In this document: in pieces, positions 15,464 to 23,000 of the stretch
Position numbering within the stretch: the stretch's first letter is position 1
Layout of the letters: every line of letters starts with the position of its first letter
Notes under the pieces: model-generated
Told to the model about the DNA's origin: nothing
The model's input: only the letters and a program-made list of their open reading frames with translations
Databases searched by the model: none
Position numbers and translations under genes: made by a program
Assembly: GCA_951813255.1 (NCBI GenBank)
Contig: OX638353.1
Coordinates: 2,343,472-2,407,471, forward strand
Length of the DNA: 64,000 bases
Direction: 5' to 3'
Origin: an uncultured Dehalococcoidia bacterium
GTDB taxonomy: Bacteria; Chloroflexota; Dehalococcoidia; Lucifugimonadales; JAAXIE01

Positions 15464-16219
15464 ATGGCAGGCGAGATACGAGTGATACCTGTGGAAGGTA
15501 TGCCCGAGGTGCAGAACGGGGACGACATCCCGGCCCTTCTACTGGAGGCCTGCACCGGTCCCGCAGAGTTGGAAGCTGGGGACGTACTCGTGGTGACCCA
15601 GAAGATAGTCTCCAAGGCTGAGGGAAGAGTGGTGCAGTTGGAGGATATCGTCGCCTCGCCGTTGGCACTGGCCCTCTCCGAAGGGACACACCGCGACCCG
15701 CGCCATACTGAGGCAGTGCTACAGGAAAGCGCCCGCATCGTACGCAACGACAGAGGCACTATCATCAGCGAGACACGGCACGGCTTCATATGCGCCAATG
15801 CGGGAGTGGACGCTTCCAACATTCCAGGGGGGTCGGGCACCGTCGCCCTGCTGCCGTTGGACTCCGACGAATCGGCTAGGCGGATACGACGAAGGGTCGC
15901 GGAGGCCAAGGGCTTGGACGTGGCGGTGATAATATCGGACACGTTTGGCCGACCTTGGAGGGAAGGGGCGACTAACGTGGCTATCGGAGTGGCTGGGATG
16001 CATGCCCTAGCCGACTACCGGGGTACGCCGGACGCTTACGGAGAGATGCTGTACACCACCATGATCGCAGTGGCCGACGAGCTTGCCTGCGCCGCGGAAC
16101 TGGTCACAGGCAAGACCCTGGGAGTGCCTGTCGCCATCGTACGAGGGTACCGCTACCCGCTCGGTGATTCCGGATCACAGGCCTTGGTCCGCCCCGCAGC
16201 CCGAGACCTCTTTCGCTAG
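15464..16219 (+). CDS. cofE: Coenzyme F420:L-glutamate ligase
   Basis: A CofE of 251 residues, which adds the gamma-glutamyl tail to F420-0. Family marks: IRVIPVEGMPEVQNGDDI at the N-terminus, DVLVVTQKIVSKAEGRVV near 40, FICANAGVDASNI near 110, and ISDTFGRPWREGATNVAIG near 158. GAGGGACGG precedes the ATG at 15464; earlier in-frame ATGs give residues outside the family. It shows that the organism makes F420 and fits the F420-type PPOX and luciferase-like proteins elsewhere in the window. No other cof gene is adjacent. Confidence 0.94.
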   Translation: MAGEIRVIPVEGMPEVQNGDDIPALLLEACTGPAELEAGDVLVVTQKIVSKAEGRVVQLEDIVASPLALALSEGTHRDPRHTEAVLQESARIVRNDRGTIISETRHGFICANAGVDASNIPGGSGTVALLPLDSDESARRIRRRVAEAKGLDVAVIISDTFGRPWREGATNVAIGVAGMHALADYRGTPDAYGEMLYTTMIAVADELACAAELVTGKTLGVPVAIVRGYRYPLGDSGSQALVRPAARDLFR

Positions 16220-16309
16220 AAGATATGGCAAGCCTGATTGACACCGGCAAAAATGCGAACCTAGAGTCCCGCGGCACCGGCGGCCAGCCAATGCCGGGAG
16301 GAAGTCGGC

Positions 16310-17743
16310 GTGGCCGACCAACGACAACATAGGATCGGCGACCGGGTAGTCCGGCGACCTCGCGTCAGCGAGGTGATGCCATCCGTTATACATGACGCTC
16401 CCGTCAGGCATCCTCCCCGCTTCATCACCGCGCCATACATATTGTTTGGCGGGTTCACAGCCCTAATCATTGTTGGCGGCTTGTTGTTATGGCTGCCAGC
16501 AGCCAGCAATGGGGAAGGTTCCACCTCCTTCGTGACAGCCATGTTCACCTCGACCTCGGCGGTGACCGTTACCGGGCACATCGTTGAGCCCACAAGCGCT
16601 CACTGGAGTTCCTTTGGGCAGGGGGTGATTTTTGTCCTGATGCTGGTGGGTGGCTTGGGGTTCATGACGATGGCAACGTTCCTGCTGATAATCACCGGGC
16701 GTCGTTTGGGTTTGGCGGAACGCATCCTCATGCGGGAGGCGATGGGAGTCGACCGCATGGGCAGCTTGGTGAAGGTGACGCGGAACATCATTCTCATTGT
16801 CATGGGCTTTTATGCCCTGGGCATCATCGTGCTGTGGTGGCGACTGCTGGGGTTCTTCGATGCAGGGGAGGCGATGTGGCAAGCAGCCTTCCTTTCCGTG
16901 TCGGCGTTCAACAATGCAGGCTTCAGCATCCTGCCCGACGAGGCGAGTATATTGGGAGGCTCCTTCATCCGAAACCTGCCTCTCTTGGGGTTCGTGGCCA
17001 CACTCATCATCCTGGGGAGCATAGGCTGGACCACGTTGGTGGATGTGTCCCGCCATCGTCACTTCTCGCGGCTGTCTCTGGACACAAAGATGGTGCTGAC
17101 CACCAGCCTTTTCCTCTACGTGCTGGGAGCAGTAGTCATACTGTTCACCGAGTTCGGCAATGAGAACACGCTGGGTGCCTTCCCTCTAGCCGAGCGGGTC
17201 TACCAAGCCATCTTCCACTCCATCAGCGGGAGGACGGCAGGCTTTTCCACCATCGATTTCGGTCAAGCATCGGAGTTCACTCTCCTCTTCTACCCCTTCC
17301 TCATGTTCGTGGGCGGGGCAGCGGGTTCAGTTGCTGGTGGCATCAAGGTGGCGACCTTCGCGGTGATTATCGCCGCGGTGTTTTCCTCGTTGCGTGGCAG
17401 GCAGCAGGTGGAGGCTTTTGGGCGCGAGATCGACTCATTCCAAGTGCACCGCGCGGTCACGGTGGCCGTACTTGGCATGGCGGTGGCCTTCCTTGCCATG
17501 TTGATACTGACCATTACCGAGGACATACCCTTCAGGCGGCTGTTGTTCGATACGGTATCCGCCTTCGGAACTACGGGGCTTTCCACCGGGGCTCCGGCGG
17601 AGCTCACGGTGACGGGCAAGGGGCTGTTCATGGCGCTGATGCTGCTGGGGAGATTGGGGCCCTTGACGATGGCTCTGGCGCTGTTGCCCAGAGGTGAGGC
17701 ATCTTTGTATCGCTACGTGCGGGAAAGGGTTAAAATAGGCTAG
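16310..17743 (+). CDS. trkH: Trk/Ktr-type K+ (or Na+) transporter channel subunit
   Basis: A membrane protein of 477 residues with four M1-P-M2 repeats. Selectivity-filter loops are recognisable: TSAVTVTGH, SAFNNAGFS, SGRTAGFST and FGTTGLSTG; the conserved filter glycine is present in each. The GTG at 16310 is supported by GGGAGG eight bases upstream; ATG at 16376 is an alternative. It imports potassium together with a cytoplasmic RCK subunit, encoded 21 bp downstream. Length is nearer to KtrB plus an N-terminal extension than to long TrkH proteins. Confidence 0.93.
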   Translation: MADQRQHRIGDRVVRRPRVSEVMPSVIHDAPVRHPPRFITAPYILFGGFTALIIVGGLLLWLPAASNGEGSTSFVTAMFTSTSAVTVTGHIVEPTSAHWSSFGQGVIFVLMLVGGLGFMTMATFLLIITGRRLGLAERILMREAMGVDRMGSLVKVTRNIILIVMGFYALGIIVLWWRLLGFFDAGEAMWQAAFLSVSAFNNAGFSILPDEASILGGSFIRNLPLLGFVATLIILGSIGWTTLVDVSRHRHFSRLSLDTKMVLTTSLFLYVLGAVVILFTEFGNENTLGAFPLAERVYQAIFHSISGRTAGFSTIDFGQASEFTLLFYPFLMFVGGAAGSVAGGIKVATFAVIIAAVFSSLRGRQQVEAFGREIDSFQVHRAVTVAVLGMAVAFLAMLILTITEDIPFRRLLFDTVSAFGTTGLSTGAPAELTVTGKGLFMALMLLGRLGPLTMALALLPRGEASLYRYVRERVKIG

Positions 17744-17764
17744 CACTGGCGAGAGGTCTGTCCC

Positions 17765-18421
17765 TTGAAGAAGCAGGTAGTCGTGGTTGGGCTGGGCCGT
17801 TTCGGCACCAGCGTTGCCCGTGAGTTGTACCAGACGGGCCACGATGTACTTGCTATCGACTTGGAAGAAGGCAACGTTAACGAGCTTCTGGGCAGCGTCA
17901 CCTACGCAGTGAAGGCTGATGCCACCAACGAGTCGGTGCTTGCAGAGTTGGGAGTTTCGAACTTCGATGTTGGGATCGTGGGCATTGGTTCCGACATGCA
18001 GGCCAGCATCGTCGTCGCCGTCCTGCTCAAGAGCCAGGGAGTTCCCTTCATCATCGCCCGAGCGGCCAATGATGTGCACGGGGCTACCATGGAGCGAGTA
18101 GGCGTCGACAAGGTGGTCTACCCTGAGCAGGAGATGGGGCGCCGCCTAGCCCACACCGAGTTCAACCCCGGCGAACTGGACTACATGGAGATTGCGCCCA
18201 GCACCGGCATCAGCAAGCTGAGGCCCTCAGGCTCCACTATGGGTCAGACTCTGGAGGAAGCCGGTTTGGCTGGCCCACGAGACAAGCACGGCGTATCGGT
18301 GCTAGCCATTCGCCGTGGCCGGGACGTGCTGTTGGCCCCTTCGAAGGACGAGGAAATCAAGCCCGGAGATGTGCTCATCGTAGCAGGCACAAGCGAACAG
18401 CTGGGCAAGCTCGGTCTATGA
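17765..18421 (+). CDS. trkA: TrkA/KtrA-type RCK regulatory subunit
   Basis: A 218-residue protein with an N-terminal RCK-N Rossmann domain (VVVVGLGRFGTSVARELY, GxGxxG; acidic ribose residue in VLAIDLEEG) and a C-terminal RCK-C domain (about 135-218). It gates the neighbouring channel subunit in response to nucleotide. The start is a TTG, which places the Rossmann strand at the N-terminus as in relatives. It directly follows the channel gene. Confidence 0.92.
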   Translation: MKKQVVVVGLGRFGTSVARELYQTGHDVLAIDLEEGNVNELLGSVTYAVKADATNESVLAELGVSNFDVGIVGIGSDMQASIVVAVLLKSQGVPFIIARAANDVHGATMERVGVDKVVYPEQEMGRRLAHTEFNPGELDYMEIAPSTGISKLRPSGSTMGQTLEEAGLAGPRDKHGVSVLAIRRGRDVLLAPSKDEEIKPGDVLIVAGTSEQLGKLGL

Positions 18422-18516
18422 GGAAGCTGCTGCGGTAAGCAGAAGAGAGTGCGCCACTTCATGCACGCCAGCTTAGATTTTCGCCCCAACGCAATAGCCG
18501 CGTAGCTGCGTTGGCA

Positions 18517-18951
18517 GTGAAGCGGATAATGGTGCCGGTGACGGGTCGGAAGGTAGGAGAAGAGGCCGTCCGACTCGCTTGCCGCATGGGGCGCTTGGAT
18601 GGGGCCAAAGTGCACGCCCTGTATGTCATAGAGTTGGGACTCGAATACCCCCTTGACGCCAATTTGCCACGAGAGATCGCGGCTGCTGAAAGCGCTCTAG
18701 GGCGCATCGATGCCCTCAGTCATGAGGAACGGTGCCCCGCTGACACTGCCTTAGTGCAGGCGCGCCATGCCGGGCCTGCCATCGTGCAGGAGGCACTGGA
18801 ACGCAATATCGACCTCATTACCATGGCGGCGGGCTACAAGAGAGGCTCACAAGTGCTGAGCGATACGGTGCAATACGTGCTCAAGAACGCCCAGTGTCCG
18901 GTTCTGTTATGGCGGGAACCGCTTAAGGCCAACAACAGGCCGGGGCGCTAG
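18517..18951 (+). CDS. Universal stress protein (UspA) domain
   Basis: A single Usp domain of 144 residues. It begins KRIMVPVTGRKVGEEAVRLA and has EALERNIDLITMAAGYKRG followed by VLKNAQCPVLLWRE, where the ATP-binding Gly-rich loop of UspA normally lies; the motif here is only partly conserved. GTG at 18517 is preferred, and TTG at 18511 is possible. It sits among RCK genes, where Usp proteins often modulate ion transporters. Four bases separate it from the next gene. Confidence 0.83.
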   Translation: MKRIMVPVTGRKVGEEAVRLACRMGRLDGAKVHALYVIELGLEYPLDANLPREIAAAESALGRIDALSHEERCPADTALVQARHAGPAIVQEALERNIDLITMAAGYKRGSQVLSDTVQYVLKNAQCPVLLWREPLKANNRPGR

Positions 18952-18954
18952 GAA

Positions 18955-19353
18955 ATGCGCGTACTAATACTGGGCTGCCAAGAGGCGGGATGGCATCTCA
19001 CCTCTGATTTAGCCAAGCAGGGCCACCATGTCGTGGCCATCGACGGCGACCCTGACGTAGTGGAAGAGCTTGCGGGGTTGGACAATGTGGAGGGACTGCG
19101 GTACCGGGAGCCCATGCTGGACAGCCTGCGTCAGGCAGGATTGAGCAATGCGGATGCCTTCATGGCTCTTACCGACAGCGACAGCCGCAACGGGATGGCT
19201 GCGCAGGTGGCGCAACGCATCTTCCATATTCCCAAGGTATTTTGCTCCATACGCGACCCACACCGTCAGAAGGTGTACGAGGCTTTAGGCCTCACCATCA
19301 TAAGTCCCACAATGGCCTTGGTGGACGGCATAACCTCGGGGTTGGAAGGGTAG
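18955..19353 (+). CDS. RCK-N (TrkA-N) domain protein without RCK-C
   Basis: A 132-residue Rossmann protein (MRVLILGCQEAGWHLTSDLA). The nucleotide loop is G-C-Q-E-A-G, lacking the middle glycine of GxGxxG. An acidic residue follows in VVAIDGDPD. There is no C-terminal RCK-C domain. It may act as a partner of the full-length RCK protein encoded seven bases downstream rather than as an independent regulator. That partnership is inferred from position only. Confidence 0.8.
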   Translation: MRVLILGCQEAGWHLTSDLAKQGHHVVAIDGDPDVVEELAGLDNVEGLRYREPMLDSLRQAGLSNADAFMALTDSDSRNGMAAQVAQRIFHIPKVFCSIRDPHRQKVYEALGLTIISPTMALVDGITSGLEG

Positions 19354-19359
19354 ACCAGA

Positions 19360-20019
19360 GTGTACGTTATCATCGTGGGATACGGACATGTGGGCTACCA
19401 CCTCTCGCGGGCGCTTCTGGCCATCGGCCATGAAGTCCTTATCATCGAGAAGGAAAAGGCCCGATGCGAGGATATACGCCAGGACTTGGGCAGCGTGGCG
19501 CTGCACGGTGACGCGACCAAGGTGCAGGTGCTCAAAACGGCGGGCATCAACAGGGCTGACGTTTTGGTGGCCACAGCGAGCGATGAGGACAACCTTGCTG
19601 CCTGCCAGATGGCCAAGAGCGGGCCCGGCAATCCAAGGACCATCGCTGTGATCCAGGAGCCAGAGAATGACCCTCTCTTCAAGGTGTTGGGAGTGGACGT
19701 GGTGGTGAACAGGACACACCAGATTCTCAGCACCATTGAGGAGGAGTTGCCGGGACGCACCCTGCAGCACCTGATGAACCTGCGGTCTGCTGAAGTACGC
19801 ATGGTGAGCATCACCTTGCCGGAGGACTCGGCGGCAGTGGGCAGGTCGCCGGAGGAGATAGAGATGCCTCCCAACAGCTTCATTGTGCTGCTGGTGAAGC
19901 AAGACGGGCCGTATCTTCCGTCCAGCTCGCTGATACTTAGCGCGAACGATGAGGTAATTGCAGTAACCACCACCTATGAGGAGCCGATGTTGCACGAAGT
20001 ATTGACGAGCATGGCTTGA
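19360..20019 (+). CDS. trkA: TrkA-type RCK protein, second full-length copy
   Basis: A 219-residue protein starting at GTG: MYVIIVGYGHVGYHLSRALL (intact GxGxxG), VLIIEKEKARCEDIRQDLG and LHGDATKVQVLKTAGINRADV in RCK-N, then an RCK-C domain from about 138 (LRSAEVRMVSITLPEDSA). It is the third RCK-N gene in 2.3 kb. It may regulate the same channel with different ligand specificity, or a channel encoded elsewhere. The stop overlaps the pheA start by one base. Confidence 0.9.
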   Translation: MYVIIVGYGHVGYHLSRALLAIGHEVLIIEKEKARCEDIRQDLGSVALHGDATKVQVLKTAGINRADVLVATASDEDNLAACQMAKSGPGNPRTIAVIQEPENDPLFKVLGVDVVVNRTHQILSTIEEELPGRTLQHLMNLRSAEVRMVSITLPEDSAAVGRSPEEIEMPPNSFIVLLVKQDGPYLPSSSLILSANDEVIAVTTTYEEPMLHEVLTSMA

Positions 20020-20846
20020 TGCCCAAACGAATTGCATATCTGGGTCCTAGAGGCACGTTCACTGAAGAGGCTGCGATCCGCTACGACCCAGAGGGAGAAC
20101 TGGAGTCCTTCCCCACCGTGGCCGCTGTCTCCCTTGCCGTTTCTTCAGGGATGGCGGAAGAGGGTGTGGTGCCGATAGAGAACAGCTTGGAGGGGTCGGT
20201 TACCGCCACGCTCGACCTGCTGATTCATGAGGAAACATTGCTCATCAAACGGGAGTTGGTGCTGCCCATTGAGCACTACCTGTTGGTGAGGCCGGGGACC
20301 CGCACGGCTGACATCGAGGTGGTGTATTCCCACCCACAATCGCTGGGGCAATGCCGGGGCTTCCTGGAGCGGTGTTTTCCCAAGGCGCGGCTGGAGCCTT
20401 CGCTGAGCAATGCGGCGGCCGCCGATGTGGTGGCCGAGGGGGTGGAGGGGGCAGCGGCCATTGCCCCCCGCCGGAACGCCGAGCTTCGCGGCCTTGAGGT
20501 GCTAGCGCAGAGCATTCAGGATAGCGATCATAACGTGACACGTTTCGTCGTCCTGGCTGGGCAGGACAGCCCGGTGACGGGCGATGACAAGACCTCGCTT
20601 TGTTTCTCGTTTGCCGATGACAAATCGGGGTTGCTGTACGAGGCTTTGCGGGAGTTTGCGGAGCGGGATATTAATCTTGCCAAGATTGAGTCGCGCCCTG
20701 CCAAGCTGAACCTGGGTGAGTATGTGTTTCTCATTGATTGCGAGGGCCACCGGGAGGACCCGGTGGTGAGGGAGGCGATTGAGAACGTCCGCTCCCGTAC
20801 CTTGATGTTGCGGATTTTTGGTTCGTACCCGCGGTGGTCTGACTGA
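20019..20846 (+). CDS. pheA: Prephenate dehydratase
   Basis: A monofunctional prephenate dehydratase of 275 residues in the phenylalanine pathway. The catalytic domain spans about 1-180: IAYLGPRGTFTEEAA, VVPIENSLEGSVTATLDLL and the catalytic Thr-Arg-Phe in HNVTRFVVL. The C-terminal ACT domain (about 190-275) has the Phe-binding IESRP motif, so feedback control by phenylalanine is expected. No chorismate mutase domain is fused. ATG at 20019 overlaps the upstream stop (TGATG). Confidence 0.95.
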   Translation: MPKRIAYLGPRGTFTEEAAIRYDPEGELESFPTVAAVSLAVSSGMAEEGVVPIENSLEGSVTATLDLLIHEETLLIKRELVLPIEHYLLVRPGTRTADIEVVYSHPQSLGQCRGFLERCFPKARLEPSLSNAAAADVVAEGVEGAAAIAPRRNAELRGLEVLAQSIQDSDHNVTRFVVLAGQDSPVTGDDKTSLCFSFADDKSGLLYEALREFAERDINLAKIESRPAKLNLGEYVFLIDCEGHREDPVVREAIENVRSRTLMLRIFGSYPRWSD

Positions 20847-20855
20847 GCCTTTCGG

Positions 20856-21785
20856 CTAGCCTTCGACCTTGGGGATGACCTCCGAGGCGAAGCGCTCTAT
20901 GTACTCCATGGCCTCTTGGAAGTTGGTGGTGCGCGGGCCGACTGACATGTGGTCCAAGCCGACTTCCTGGTAGAGCTTCACGTCGTCGATTATCTGCTGG
21001 GTTGTGCCGGTGCATGGGGTGCGCCCTTCGGGCAGCGGGTTCTTGGTGAACTCGAGGCTGGTGCGGAGGGAGATGGTGAAGTCCGAGATGTCTCGGCCCT
21101 GTTCGTCCAGATAGCCGATCAGGTCGGCCCGGTGTTTGCGGATGCCTTCCTGGTTCACTCCGACGGCGTGCCAGCCATCCGCTGTGCGGGCGGCGCGACG
21201 CTTGCCTGGGCCGGTGGTGCCTCCGACCCATATGGGCGGGTGGGGTTTCTGGATAGGCTTCGGCTTCATCTTGAAGCCTTCGAGGTGGTAGTGCTGGCCG
21301 TGGAAGACGGGCTCCTCCTCGGTGCATAGCAGCTTGAAGAGCTGGATATGCTCGTCGGTGACGGAGCCGCGGTTGGGGAAGTCGCCTCCGGTGGCTTGGA
21401 ATTCCTGCTCCAGCCAGCCGACGCCTGCGCCGACGATGATGCGGCCTTGGGAGAGGACGTCGAGGGTGCTGATCATCTTGGTGTTGACCACGGGGTGGCG
21501 GTAGGGGAGGACTTGGACGGAGATGCCAAGGCGGACGCGCTGGGTGATGCCGGCGAGGAAGGAGAGGAGGGTGAAGGGTTCGAGGATGTCGTGCTCGGCG
21601 GTGAAGGCGGGGATGCCGGAGGAGTTGTAGGGGTAGCGGGAGTGAAGCTCGGTGGGCATGACGATGTGGTCGCTGACCATGAGGGTCTCATAGCGGGTCT
21701 CGGCCTCGACCTGCTGGGTGAGGGCGGCGATCTCGACGGGGTCGACGGCTGCGCCGAGGTTGGGGATCATGGCACCGTATTTCAT
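20856..21785 (-). CDS. Luciferase-like oxidoreductase, probable F420-dependent
   Basis: A 309-residue (beta/alpha)8 luciferase-like monooxygenase. It has MKYGAMIPNLG at the start, LMVSDHIVMP near 37, RVRLGISVQVLPYRHPV, STLDVLSQGRIIVGAGVGW (the family signature) and KPHPPIWVGG. The pattern resembles actinobacterial and SAR202 F420-dependent members more than FMN monooxygenases, and a cofE is nearby; the cofactor is inferred. It converges with pheA. Substrate unknown. Confidence 0.85.
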   Translation of the reverse strand: MKYGAMIPNLGAAVDPVEIAALTQQVEAETRYETLMVSDHIVMPTELHSRYPYNSSGIPAFTAEHDILEPFTLLSFLAGITQRVRLGISVQVLPYRHPVVNTKMISTLDVLSQGRIIVGAGVGWLEQEFQATGGDFPNRGSVTDEHIQLFKLLCTEEEPVFHGQHYHLEGFKMKPKPIQKPHPPIWVGGTTGPGKRRAARTADGWHAVGVNQEGIRKHRADLIGYLDEQGRDISDFTISLRTSLEFTKNPLPEGRTPCTGTTQQIIDDVKLYQEVGLDHMSVGPRTTNFQEAMEYIERFASEVIPKVEG

Positions 21786-21826
21786 TTTCGTGGCTCCTTT
21801 AAGGGGTTGGGAAATGTCACAATGTC

Positions 21827-22012
21827 ACAGTGATCGTAGCTAAAATTTGTTTTTTGTAGCTGAAAAGTGTGTCATTTGTGACATTTTGCTAGCTGGCCAG
21901 ATACGCGAAAAGTGTGACATTTTTTCGTATCTGGGGATGTCACAGATTTTTGGAAAGTGTGACATTTGTGACACTTTCGTAGCTGGAGAGATGTCACAGT
22001 GTGACATTTTTG
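21827..22012. repeat. Tagged intergenic element, locus B
   Basis: The spacer carries several GTAGCTG or GTATCTGG tags (near 21836, 21857, 21890 as ctagctgg, 21929 and 21981). Between them a repeated inner word, TGACATTTGTGACA with AAGTGTGACATTT variants, occurs about five times. The inner word differs from that at loci A and C (TGCAATTTCTGCAA) but has the same layout, two identical pentamers around a TTTG or TTTC. The stretch 21786-22296 contains no credible gene. Confidence 0.65.
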
Positions 22013-22047
22013 ACGGCCCCCTTTGATGGATGTTTTGGGGGGGGCGA

Positions 22048-22097
22048 TTTGGGCCCTTCGACTCGCTCTGGACAGGCCCTTCGACTCGCTCTGGGGG
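22048..22097. repeat. Tandem pair of an 18-bp intergenic repeat
   Basis: CCCTTCGACTCGCTCTGG occurs twice in a row, the second copy following after ACAGG. This belongs to a short dyad-like word seen in many bacterial intergenic regions, where it yields spurious Pro-Glu-Arg-Val-Glu-Gly peptides. It lies just after locus B and before the hic genes. Confidence 0.6.
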
Positions 22098-22296
22098 AAC
22101 GGGGAGCGAAAGGCGAATCGGGGAGTTCCTGACGGATCTGTGCCGTTCGTTCATCATTTGGGTATGGTACATTAGTTCGGGATGTTTGGCAAGGGGTTGG
22201 TGTCATGGAGGATAGGAGGCCCGACATTGACCCCCACCTTTTCCTCTCGCTACCATGGCAACAAAGTTCAACGGCGCCGCTCCAAAGGAAGAGAGC

Positions 22297-22578
22297 ATGA
22301 CCGCTCCGCAGAACGGGTCTGACCACTTGGCGAATTCCGTACGCCTGCCCCTCCGGCTTGAGCCTCAGCCGGAAGGCGGGTGGGTTATCACATCGCCCTT
22401 GGTGCCTGAGCTTATCACCGAGGCAGATACTGCGGCCGAGGTGTTGCCCAACGTCTTGGATGCTTGGCAAACGGTCTTGGAGATATACGAGGACGAGGGC
22501 CGTCCCCTGCCGGCAGAGCTTTATGCGATGGACGCATCAACGGAGCCGGTTACCATCGACATCCTCCTCCCGGCGTGA
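22297..22578 (+). CDS. hicB: HicB-like antitoxin
   Basis: A 93-residue protein with a partial RNase-H-like HicB fold: LPLRLEPQPEGGWVITSPLVPELITEAD, then an alpha helix EVLPNVLDAWQTVLEIYEDEG. Full HicB antitoxins have the same strand-strand-helix order. ATG at 22297 has GGAAGAG five bases upstream and is preferred to the ATG at 22255. The stop overlaps the start of the HicA gene (GTGA). No C-terminal DNA-binding domain is visible, so autoregulation would need another element. Confidence 0.8.
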   Translation: MTAPQNGSDHLANSVRLPLRLEPQPEGGWVITSPLVPELITEADTAAEVLPNVLDAWQTVLEIYEDEGRPLPAELYAMDASTEPVTIDILLPA

Positions 22579-22781
22579 GATACCGAGAGCTGGCCAGAAT
22601 ACTGGCGGGTATGGGATGCCAGGAAGTCCCAAGGAAGAACAGAGGGTCTCACCGTCGATGGAGGAACGACGCCAACGGAAAAAGCGCGTCCATCCCTGAC
22701 TGGGGAAGCAGGGACCTGAAGGTGGGCACTATTCGCTCTTTCTTGCGGCAGCTTGGCTTACAGTACCCGCTTTCCGGATGA
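22575..22781 (+). CDS. hicA: HicA-like mRNA interferase toxin
   Basis: A 68-residue dsRBD-fold protein. It begins at GTG with MRYRELARILAGMGC, has the catalytic-type Gly-Ser-His (H26) in NRGSHRRWRN, and ends DLKVGTIRSFLRQLGL, the typical C-terminal helix. HicA cleaves mRNA and is neutralised by HicB. Antitoxin precedes toxin here, the reverse of the second hic locus at 53.0 kb. The gene is short and starts with GTG inside the hicB stop. Confidence 0.8.
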   Translation: MRYRELARILAGMGCQEVPRKNRGSHRRWRNDANGKSASIPDWGSRDLKVGTIRSFLRQLGLQYPLSG

Positions 22782-22831
22782 AGTTATGCCTCTCCTCATT
22801 CACAACTCATTCGTTGACAGGGAAGTGGTGA

Positions 22832-23000
22832 GATGGCTGGAGCTATAGCGCAGAATCGGTTGAGGTTGCTGAGGGAATAAGTGCTGGACTACGGCGGGGA
22901 TGGGAAGGTTGTGGCGATTGAGATTGATGGGGCTGGGGAGGTGCTGGGGGAGTTCAGGGTGAGGGCAGATAGAGTGGGCTCAATCCAAGGAGGAGGGTAA
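22832..23000 (+). pseudogene. DUF2283 remnant with a one-base frameshift
   Basis: Two frames together read like a DUF2283 protein: SAESVEVAEGI in one, then after a single extra A (in GGAATAAGTG near 22880) VLDYGGDGKVVAIEIDGAGEVL in the next. DUF2283 proteins normally join these as one segment. Upstream in the first frame there is an in-frame stop and no plausible start, so the N-terminus is also lost. It ends in a TAA that overlaps the mcrB ATG. DUF2283 genes commonly travel with toxin-antitoxin and mobile loci. Confidence 0.55.

Noticed and set aside
15374..15689. N-terminal extension of the cobalamin adenosyltransferase
   Set aside because: It is antisense to cofE and of Arg/Pro-rich composition; the GTG at 15374 begins exactly where the family begins.
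22255..22296. Longer HicB start at 22255
   Set aside because: The ATG at 22297 has a good GGAAGAG site and matches the family start.
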